DNA of 11,807 bases from Cytophagaceae bacterium (GTDB taxonomy: Bacteria > Bacteroidota > Bacteroidia > Cytophagales > Flexibacteraceae), in the NCBI GenBank assembly GCA_947464365.1, contig CANHWS010000086.1, positions 1 to 11,807 of the forward strand, in the 5' to 3' direction. Every line of letters starts with the position of its first letter. The first letter of the stretch is position 1. The notes beneath the pieces were generated by a model. That model was not told the DNA's origin. It did not search any database and saw only the letters and a list, made by a program, of their open reading frames with translations. Positions 6,322 to 11,807 of the stretch are shown piece after piece. Position numbers and translations under genes: made by a program.

Positions 6322-6366
6322 CTTGTATTTGGAGACAGGGATGTTGATTAGGACACCTCAGCCAGA

Positions 6367-7122
6367 TCAATGGTATGAACGATTGCTGATATCGAGCCTT
6401 TTAATATTCTTGTCAATAGCCTTGGTATCCCTTGTACCATCTGCTTGGCGCAGCGGTTTGCCTGAGCGTTTGTTATAGAGCTTAATAAAATCAATATAAA
6501 ACTTACTCATGTCCTTGCCTTCGACTTGCAGATCTAGGTCCTTATTATCCTGAAGATAGATCTCACCTTTAAATGTAGCCAGCTTACCGAGCTTATATAC
6601 ACCAGCCGTGAGGTTCCGGAAGTCGTTCCAGCTACGGCGGTTGAAATCTATCAGTTGGTCGCGCTTGTGGTCATAGATCACGTAAGGAAAGTGCCACCGC
6701 GACATCGTTGCCCAATAAACCTGATCAGATTTCCGTAGCTGCTTGATACTCGTACCAGATGCCTTAAGCACATAGACACAATGCATGCCATCATAACCCA
6801 AAAGTGGCAGCAAAATCTTGTCCCCGTCTTGGTAAAAGGGCTTGATGTCAAACTCGGTGTCCGATTTCATGATAATCAGACTTGTGTCTGCATGTTCATA
6901 ACACTCAGTGGGACCTAGGTGAGCAACGACACATTTCAGCTTAGCACCTGTACGTGTCGTGACCGTAACTTGAGCGCCTTTGCCCGTATTCAGCCGCTGT
7001 ACCTCAATACTCCTAATGCCATTTTTGCCGGTCGAGTCACCACGGATCACCAATTGCGCTTGGGCCACCCCAAACAAACTGACCAATCCGATAAGGGAAA
7101 AAAGCGCAACGAGATTTTTCAT
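6367..7122 (-). CDS. Exported protein of unknown function
   Basis: A 251-residue protein I cannot assign to a family. Residues 1-22 form a clear Sec signal peptide (MKNLVALFSLIGLVSLFGVA then QAQ), with cleavage probably after AQA; no lipobox cysteine follows, so the product should be periplasmic or secreted. The mature part is mixed, with beta-rich stretches (LVIRGDSTGKNGIRSIEVQR; AQVTVTTRTGAKLKCVVAHL), three cysteines (in LKCV, TECY and MHCV), and a basic tail with many Lys, Arg and Asp and several Tyr. There is no T9SS sorting domain. The frame extends 20 codons upstream to a TTG at 7182, but the ATG at 7120-7122 puts the signal peptide at the N-terminus and is preferred. It lies upstream of rfaE2 on the same strand, with a terminator-like hairpin between. 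No convincing promoter was found. Confidence 0.75.
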   Translation of the reverse strand: MKNLVALFSLIGLVSLFGVAQAQLVIRGDSTGKNGIRSIEVQRLNTGKGAQVTVTTRTGAKLKCVVAHLGPTECYEHADTSLIIMKSDTEFDIKPFYQDGDKILLPLLGYDGMHCVYVLKASGTSIKQLRKSDQVYWATMSRWHFPYVIYDHKRDQLIDFNRRSWNDFRNLTAGVYKLGKLATFKGEIYLQDNKDLDLQVEGKDMSKFYIDFIKLYNKRSGKPLRQADGTRDTKAIDKNIKRLDISNRSYH

Positions 7123-7338
7123 AGTGTGTAAAGATAAAGTACCCAAAATCATCACGCAAGTTTTATGTTCGTTTCGCATCAAAAAACATAGTCGTCAAAC
7201 ATTAATCAGCTGATAATCAACGTAGGTAAAGGAAAGTACAAGAAAAAAAAGACCTCAATCAGATGTAAGAAAACAACCAATTTTGTACGATTATTTATTC
7301 ACACCAAATTTCAGCTCAGCAAATGATCCCAATAATAT

Positions 7339-7364
7339 GGCCCACCTGATCCCCAGCTTGGGCC
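7339..7364. repeat. Inverted repeat GGCCCA/TGGGCC
   Basis: GGCCCA at 7339-7344 pairs perfectly with TGGGCC at 7359-7364 around a 14-base loop; no T-run follows. It may be chance or part of the structured stretch that continues with the repeat at 7401-7426. Confidence 0.35.
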
Positions 7365-7400
7365 GCCCCACCTTACCATAATGAGGCCAAACCAGCGACC

Positions 7401-7426
7401 TTGGGATATGGTCCAGTCCATCCCAA
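7401..7426. repeat. Bulged inverted repeat TTGGG-ATGG / CCAT-CCCAA
   Basis: TTGGG (7401-7405) and ATGG (7408-7411) pair with CCAT (7418-7421) and CCCAA (7422-7426): nine base pairs, a two-base bulge and a six-base loop. No T-run follows, so it is not a standard terminator. Its position about 175 bases before the glycosyltransferase start allows a leader or operator role, without evidence for either. Confidence 0.4.
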
Positions 7427-7600
7427 TCAGGGTTTAGTGTGGCACAAATAAGGTAGTCTGGACATTGCCTGCTATTTTAGTGGTTAGATCTGGATACAAC
7501 CAGCTCAGCTTAGTCGTCAGGGGCAAACCTCGGACTGCAAGCACAATACAATTAGCCCCTAAGCTTGGCGTTGAGTTATTTCCTACCAAGCGCCTGAAGT

Positions 7601-8659
7601 ATGGATCGAAAACCGAAAATTTTGTACGCCATTCAGGGCACCGGGAACGGCCATGTAAGTCGCGCCCGTGACGTTGTGCCCTTGTTGCAGCAGCGGGCTG
7701 ATCTTGACGTACTAATAAGCGGGATCCAGTCCGATGTGCAGCTCCCCTACCCCATCAAGTACCGATTTTATGGCCTTAGCTTCATCTTTGGTCGGCATGG
7801 CGGAGTGGATATGTGGGCCACCGCCAAAAAAGCCAAACCTTGGTTGCTTTGGCGCGAAATCAAAAGCCTGCCCGTCAAAGACTATGACCTAGTGATATCG
7901 GACTTCGAGCCTGTCACGTCTTGGGCCTGTAGGTTGGCCAAGGTGCCATGTATCTCGCTCAGCCATCAAGCCGGGGTGATGGCACCAGATGCCCCAAAGC
8001 CTGAAAAGGACGATGTGATGGGACGCTACATCATGCACCACTATGCGCCCTTTACGGACAGCTATGGGTTTCATTTTGCACGATACGGCCCTCAGGTCTT
8101 TACGCCAGTCATCCGGCAGGCTATCCGAGACATCACACCTACGGACGAAGGTCACTATACCGTCTACCTACCAGCTTATGATGATCAAACCCTGATCAAT
8201 TTCCTGAGCCAGATACCCCAAGCCCAATGGCAGGTCTTCAGCAAACACAATATGCAGGCCCAAACCATTGGTAACGTTACCATAAAACCTGTCCAGAACG
8301 ACGCTTTCATCCAGAGCCTAGCAAGCTGCACTGGTGTCCTGTGTGGTGCTGGTTTCGAAGCCCCAGCTGAGGCCTTGTTCCTAGGCAAAAAACTCTTGGT
8401 CGTCCCGATGGCCAACCAATACGAACAATACTGCAATGCCGCTGGGGCTGCCACGCTCGGTGTCCCTGTTGTTTGGATGCTGGACGATGCCAATCTTGAC
8501 AAGGTCACCCAATGGGTCATGACACCTGCAACCTATGTTGTTGACTTCCCGGACCAAACAGCAGACATCATCGATCTGGTCCTACACAACCACCTGCCAA
8601 GCGTACCAGCCAAACCACACCTATCGCTAGAAGCGTTTTTGGCACAACGCGATCGATAA
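7601..8659 (+). CDS. Glycosyltransferase, MurG/GT1-like (GT-B fold)
   Basis: A 352-residue protein of a conserved family of Bacteroidota glycosyltransferases. The N-terminus MDRKPKILYAIQGTGNGHVS carries the glycine-rich loop (GTGNGH) of GT-B enzymes at the start of the acceptor-side Rossmann domain. Family-typical stretches follow: PYPIKYRFYGLSFIFGRHGG, YDLVISDFEPVTSWACRLA and CISLSHQAGV. In the C-terminal donor-binding half, CGAGFEAPAEA (248-258) and VVPMANQYEQYCNA (267-280) resemble the nucleotide-sugar pocket of MurG and UDP-glucuronosyltransferases, with Glu275-Gln276 where the sugar-contacting pair lies. There is no signal peptide or membrane segment, so it is cytoplasmic or peripheral. 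Donor and acceptor cannot be read from the sequence; a glycolipid or polysaccharide acceptor is plausible next to an envelope gene set. The ATG at 7601 gives the standard N-terminus. The next gene starts 28 bases after its stop, so the two are probably co-transcribed. Confidence 0.85.
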   Translation: MDRKPKILYAIQGTGNGHVSRARDVVPLLQQRADLDVLISGIQSDVQLPYPIKYRFYGLSFIFGRHGGVDMWATAKKAKPWLLWREIKSLPVKDYDLVISDFEPVTSWACRLAKVPCISLSHQAGVMAPDAPKPEKDDVMGRYIMHHYAPFTDSYGFHFARYGPQVFTPVIRQAIRDITPTDEGHYTVYLPAYDDQTLINFLSQIPQAQWQVFSKHNMQAQTIGNVTIKPVQNDAFIQSLASCTGVLCGAGFEAPAEALFLGKKLLVVPMANQYEQYCNAAGAATLGVPVVWMLDDANLDKVTQWVMTPATYVVDFPDQTADIIDLVLHNHLPSVPAKPHLSLEAFLAQRDR

Positions 8660-8687
8660 ATTTTGCACCCATCAGTCCCTTCACTCA

Positions 8688-10193
8688 TTGAACCGAAACT
8701 TTAAAGCAACCTTTATTAAGCATTGCCGGAGACCTAGGCTTGGCCTAGTGGTCTTTGTATTTTCCTTAGTGCTAACCATTGGCATGGCAACGCCTAAGGC
8801 CTCAGCCAAAAAGCTAGCTGCGGTGCTAGAGTATGCCCGATTCAAGCTGGACAGTAACAAAACAATGCTGGAGCTTTACTTTGATATCGACGCCAAAACC
8901 GTTCAATACGCAGCCAACAACGCCACCAGCAACCGAAAAAAAGCCAGCTTTAGTGGTGGGGCCATTATCGAGATCCAGATATGGCAACAGGACCTACAGG
9001 TCTATGCCGAAAACATTCAGGTTCGCTCGCCCAACCTGACCGACACCAATGCACTCGACTTTATGCTTTCGGCCATGATGCGGTGTGCCGTTCCTTCCGT
9101 AAAGTCCGAAATTCGGCTGCTGATGCGGCAGCTCAATAACACAGATTCTAGCGTGGTTAGGCTTCGGATACCACTGGATCTCTCTGGTGTTATCCCCATT
9201 GATAAACCCATCATCAGCGATATCCAAATGGTGCGGTCCGCAACAAAATCTGAGGACCAAACGGACCCAATGGTCAAGTCTGGGTTGCGTCTCACCCCAT
9301 ACCCATCGGACTTTTACCCTGCCACGATCACGAGCATCAAGTGTTATCAGGAGATCTATGACCTCAACCGCTACGTATCGGACACATCGGCGGCGGCCTT
9401 GAGTTTCCGGATCATCAAGCTACCTACCTTCGAGATACTTGAGTCCTGGGGAGGCATCTCACGAGTCTTACCCAAGCCAACAGTTGCCATCTTCAAGGAG
9501 ATAGACATAGCCGAGCTACCCAGTGGTCACTATCGCTTGCAACTAGCCCTGCTTAGCCCAGATGGCAAGATCATGGCCTTACGCGACAAGAACTTCTACC
9601 GCAGTAACCCGACTAGCGACCAAAGCAAAATCACTTCGGTTTTGGCCCCTACTGTTGTTACGGCAGGCACCTTTGTTGATACCATCAAAGGCCGGAGCAT
9701 CAAACAATATGTTTATCACCTCAAGGCCATTGCTTCACGCGCCGAGGCTGGCACGATAGACATCTTGATCCAGGGTTCGGACTATGCATCGATGCGGAGT
9801 TTCTATCTCGAGTTTTGGCAACGTAGAGACAAGGCCCAAGCTTATGATCTACACGCCGACTATCGTGCCCAAGTTATCGAGGCCCAAAACAGGTTCGGAT
9901 CTCGAAGCAAACCATTGCTAGAGTCGGACAGGGCCAGGGTTTTCTTGCGATATGGATTGCCCAACCAGATGCTTAATGAGCAGACCGACAACAACAGGCA
10001 AGCCAATGCCAACCCCAACATGACATACGAGATCTGGCAATACTACAGCCTCGAAAAAACAAAACAAAGCTCGGTGGAGTTCGTTTTCATCCGGGATCTG
10101 TCTAGTAGCCAATTCGTTTTGGTCCATAGTAATGCCACCGGCGAGCGCCGAAGTGATAACTGGCGTTCAGGACAATTCAGCACGATCCGATAA
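8688..10193 (+). CDS. GWxTD-domain family exported protein
   Basis: A 501-residue exported protein. An N-terminal signal peptide has basic residues (KHCRRPR), a hydrophobic core at about 18-33 and a likely cleavage after ASA. The start appears to be TTG at 8688: the first in-frame ATG (codon 33) lies inside the hydrophobic core and would destroy the signal. The C-terminal part matches the GWxTD domain found mainly in Bacteroidota and Acidobacteriota: FYLEFWQRRD (F376-D381), DRARVFLRYGLPNQM from 414, YEIWQYYSL, then VEFVFIRDLSSSQFVLVHSN and a GERR tail. The name-giving GWxTD is replaced by LLESD (410-414), leaving only the Asp. The middle is a beta-rich region with no recognised domain. The biochemical function of the family is unknown; the protein is probably periplasmic. 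It follows the glycosyltransferase by 28 bases and is probably in the same operon. Confidence 0.82.
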   Translation: MNRNFKATFIKHCRRPRLGLVVFVFSLVLTIGMATPKASAKKLAAVLEYARFKLDSNKTMLELYFDIDAKTVQYAANNATSNRKKASFSGGAIIEIQIWQQDLQVYAENIQVRSPNLTDTNALDFMLSAMMRCAVPSVKSEIRLLMRQLNNTDSSVVRLRIPLDLSGVIPIDKPIISDIQMVRSATKSEDQTDPMVKSGLRLTPYPSDFYPATITSIKCYQEIYDLNRYVSDTSAAALSFRIIKLPTFEILESWGGISRVLPKPTVAIFKEIDIAELPSGHYRLQLALLSPDGKIMALRDKNFYRSNPTSDQSKITSVLAPTVVTAGTFVDTIKGRSIKQYVYHLKAIASRAEAGTIDILIQGSDYASMRSFYLEFWQRRDKAQAYDLHADYRAQVIEAQNRFGSRSKPLLESDRARVFLRYGLPNQMLNEQTDNNRQANANPNMTYEIWQYYSLEKTKQSSVEFVFIRDLSSSQFVLVHSNATGERRSDNWRSGQFSTIR

Positions 10194-10199
10194 GATGTG

Positions 10200-10216
10200 G
10201 CCATTAGGTTGATGGC
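10200..10216 (+). repeat. Small hairpin after the GWxTD gene
   Basis: GCCAT (10200-10204) pairs with ATGGC (10212-10216) around a 7-base loop, seven bases after the stop. No T-run follows, so transcription may well continue into the acyltransferase gene. The 143-base gap up to 10336 shows nothing else I can support. Confidence 0.25.
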
Positions 10217-10336
10217 TCTAATCTGCTGAGTCTAAAACCGCCCTCGATCATTCCATCCCTAACTTGCCGTCAGATATTAAGACCCACGTTGCTGGTCGTT
10301 GAGTCGACTACCACCAACTCTCCCTTCCCCAAGACC

Positions 10337-11206
10337 ATGAAAATCCTCCAGCACATCCTGTATTGGTTGATCGTATTCACTAGTCGAATGCCGTACTTTT
10401 TGCTTTACCTGATAGCAGACTTCGTCTATGTGATGATGTACTATGTCTTTGGGTATCGCAAGGAAGTCGTTTTTGGTAATCTGAGGCGCAGTTTCCCGGA
10501 TAAATCCGAAGCCGAAATCACCAAGATAGCCAAGCAGTTTTACCATAACCTGGCCGACATCCAGCTCGAGGCCATTAAAAGTGTTACGGTCACTAAGGAA
10601 GAGATCCTGAAAAGGGTTGTCCTGCGGAACCCCGAGGCAATGGAAAACTACACAGCCAATGGCGACTCGACAATCCTAGCCACGATCCATAAATGCAACT
10701 GGGAGTGGGCCCTCTTGGGTTACTCGGCAGGTTTTTCAATCACCAATATAGATGCCATGTATAAGCCCCTCAGCAGCAAGTTTGTTGATGAGCTCATGAT
10801 CAAAGTTAGATCCAAGTTTGGGGCAACAATGGTGGCAGACGCTTCCATTTTGCGTCGGATCGCCTCCAGCAAGGACAAAGTCCGGACCACTATTATGGCC
10901 TCGGACCAGACACCAGCTAAGGAAGCCCCACATAAGCTCATGTTCCTGAACCAGCCTACCTTATTTTTCGCTGGCATCGAAAAAATTGCCGTCCTGATGA
11001 ACGTGCCGATCATCTTCACCGACGTCAATAGAGTGAAGCGTGGGTATTACGAGATCACGTTTTATCCAATGTCGGTACCACCGTATGACAAAAAGCACCC
11101 CGGCATCGTCGAGACCTACGCCGAAATGACCGAGCAAGCAATCCTGCGGCAACCCCAGAACTGGCTCTGGAGCCACAAGCGCTGGAAACACGAGGTGGAG
11201 ATGTAG
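10337..11206 (+). CDS. LpxL/HtrB-family lipid A (lysophospholipid) acyltransferase
   Basis: A 289-residue membrane-associated acyltransferase of the LpxL/HtrB (LABLAM) family, which adds secondary acyl chains to lipid A on the cytoplasmic side of the inner membrane. A hydrophobic N-terminal anchor (residues 7-38) is followed by the family hallmark FGNLRRSFPDKSEAEI (46-61) and FYHNLADIQLEAIK (68-81). The catalytic HX4E motif is HKCNWE, His118 to Glu123. Further family features are the ASDQTP stretch and the C-terminal WLWSHKRWK. The frame opens at a TTG (10289), but the extra 16 residues are polar and unlike the family; the ATG at 10337 gives the usual MKILQHILYW start. It lies 143 bases after the GWxTD gene on the same strand and ends before the strong hairpin at 11294-11328. 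Acyl donor and position on lipid A cannot be read; a role in other lipids (ornithine or phospholipid) is the main alternative. Confidence 0.92.
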   Translation: MKILQHILYWLIVFTSRMPYFLLYLIADFVYVMMYYVFGYRKEVVFGNLRRSFPDKSEAEITKIAKQFYHNLADIQLEAIKSVTVTKEEILKRVVLRNPEAMENYTANGDSTILATIHKCNWEWALLGYSAGFSITNIDAMYKPLSSKFVDELMIKVRSKFGATMVADASILRRIASSKDKVRTTIMASDQTPAKEAPHKLMFLNQPTLFFAGIEKIAVLMNVPIIFTDVNRVKRGYYEITFYPMSVPPYDKKHPGIVETYAEMTEQAILRQPQNWLWSHKRWKHEVEM

Positions 11207-11293
11207 GATCGACCGTTTCGCTATAAATGTCAGATCACAAATACAATAGTTCACACAAGGTGCCTTACGATTATGTAGGCATTCCTCAGCACC

Positions 11294-11328
11294 AAAAAGG
11301 GCTCCTATCATACGATAGGAGCCCTTTT
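11294..11328. terminator. Strong bidirectional terminator
   Basis: A perfect 15-bp stem (11295-11309 with 11314-11328; GGGCTCCTATC/GATAGGAGCCC plus A/T ends) closes an ATAC tetraloop. T-runs follow on both strands (TTTTGATTT on plus; TTTTTGG on minus). It lies between the converging acyltransferase and T9SS cargo genes and can serve both. Confidence 0.93.
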
Positions 11329-11374
11329 GATTTGATAGTACTTGATCCCGAGTAGGGAAAAATCTATCAACCCA

Positions 11375-11807
11375 TTACTTCGTCACCTTGACCGACTGTT
11401 GGCTACCATCTGGCATGCTACAGCGGAGGTGGTAGATCCCTTTGGGTAGCTGCGCTAGGGCGGCATCAACCATCAGAACGGTTTGGGCACCGACTGTAAC
11501 CAATTGACTTGTGCTATAGGCGATACGACCATCACTACCAACAAGGCTAATCTGAGCGACACCGGCAACCTCGGTATTGAGGTCTAACGATAGCTGACGC
11601 ACAAACGGATTAGGATAAACTGCAGATACTGGCGAACCCGTACTGACTGACCCATCAGCACGAAGCAAGGCTGCAGAGCTTATGTCTGTAGCACCGTCAT
11701 GGTCGATTGATCGAATGCGATAGTACCAGCTTGATGCTGCATCGCTATTATGATCATGAACTGTGTAGGTATTGGCTAAAGTGCCTTTAGCGACTACACT
11801 AGCAAAC
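11375..11807 (-). CDS. T9SS-secreted protein with fibronectin III-like end (5' part outside window)
   Basis: The minus-strand frame is open from the right edge to the TAA at 11375-11377, giving the last 143 residues of a larger protein. The apparent start at 11668 is only a TTG inside the frame. The upstream part (reading in from 11806) includes NTYTVHDHNSDAASSWYYRI followed by RSIDHDGATD, which looks like the last strands of a fibronectin type III domain. The last 85 residues are a type A T9SS sorting domain: VSAVYPNPFVRQLSLDLNTE, the ISLVGSDGRIAYS strand, and LPKGIYHLRC before the closing KVTK. The protein would be exported by Sec, passed across the outer membrane by T9SS and lose its sorting domain there. 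The upstream catalytic or adhesive domain is not visible. The bidirectional hairpin at 11294-11328 ends the transcript. Confidence 0.85.
   Translation of the reverse strand, partial: FASVVAKGTLANTYTVHDHNSDAASSWYYRIRSIDHDGATDISSAALLRADGSVSTGSPVSAVYPNPFVRQLSLDLNTEVAGVAQISLVGSDGRIAYSTSQLVTVGAQTVLMVDAALAQLPKGIYHLRCSMPDGSQQSVKVTK

Larger units (their letters stand above)
7123..7600. other. 478-base intergenic region with two hairpins
   Basis: The gap lies between two divergent genes and should hold both of their promoters, but I find no good TTTG-19-TAnnTTTG match on either strand. It is A-rich near 7240-7290. I see no convincing ORF: the open frame 7465-7671 runs into the next gene in another frame. 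Two neighbouring inverted repeats lie at 7339-7364 and 7401-7426. Confidence 0.5.

Noticed and set aside
7129..7136. TATCTTTA on the minus strand as -7 element for the secreted-protein gene
   Set aside because: It lies only seven bases from the start codon, so the mRNA would be leaderless, and the upstream element is poor.
7560..7567. TAAGCTTG as -7 element for the glycosyltransferase
   Set aside because: One mismatch in the core and no TTTG-like element at about 19 bases upstream.
7465..7671. 68-codon plus-strand ORF before the glycosyltransferase
   Set aside because: It overlaps the real gene in another frame, and its product has no recognisable feature.
1..11807. Mobile elements, CRISPR arrays, defence systems or phage genes
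   Set aside because: No transposase, integrase, nuclease or repeat-spacer pattern was seen; the genes are core or envelope functions.

Overview
The window looks like a chromosomal segment from a member of the Bacteroidota. Four things point there: two proteins with type IX secretion (T9SS) C-terminal sorting domains, a GldJ-type gliding/secretion lipoprotein, a short epsilon subunit in an atpD-atpC pair, and promoters of the TTTG / TAnnTTTG type. Start codons lack Shine-Dalgarno sequences, also typical of the phylum. The balanced base composition and the mix of gldJ with a GWxTD-family protein fit a Saprospiria- or Chitinophagia-like lineage better than an AT-rich flavobacterium, but that finer placement is a guess.

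Layout, left to right. A T9SS cargo protein enters from the left edge (+, ends 1097) and converges on rpmH (ribosomal protein L34, -, 1292-1453), with one terminator for each gene between them. A long, mostly non-coding stretch (1454-2079) carries the putative rpmH promoter, a doubtful small membrane ORF and the atpD promoter. Next come atpD (2080-3600) and atpC (3802-4047), the beta and epsilon subunits of F1 ATP synthase, separated by a 201-base gap that contains a large inverted repeat. A clear promoter precedes gldJ (4220-5500), which ends in a strong terminator. Two minus-strand genes follow: a secreted protein of unknown function (6367-7122) and rfaE2/hldE-type heptose-1-phosphate adenylyltransferase (5758-6258), with a terminator-like hairpin between them. 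After a 478-base gap with two hairpins, three plus-strand envelope genes follow: a MurG/GT1-fold glycosyltransferase (7601-8659), a GWxTD-family exported protein (8688-10193) and an LpxL/HtrB-type lipid A acyltransferase (10337-11206). A 15-bp bidirectional terminator (11294-11328) separates these from a second T9SS cargo gene that runs off the right edge on the minus strand.

Functionally this is core and envelope biology: energy conversion (AtpD/AtpC), translation (L34), LPS core and lipid A synthesis (RfaE2, LpxL-like, perhaps the glycosyltransferase), and the T9SS/gliding machinery (GldJ) with two of its probable cargo proteins. I see no mobile element, CRISPR array, tRNA, rRNA or phage gene, and nothing that amounts to a new multi-gene system. 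The points most worth checking are the structured atpD-atpC gap, the hairpin just upstream of rfaE2, the GWxTD protein that lacks its name-giving motif, the secreted orphan at 6367-7122, and the leader hairpin of rpmH.
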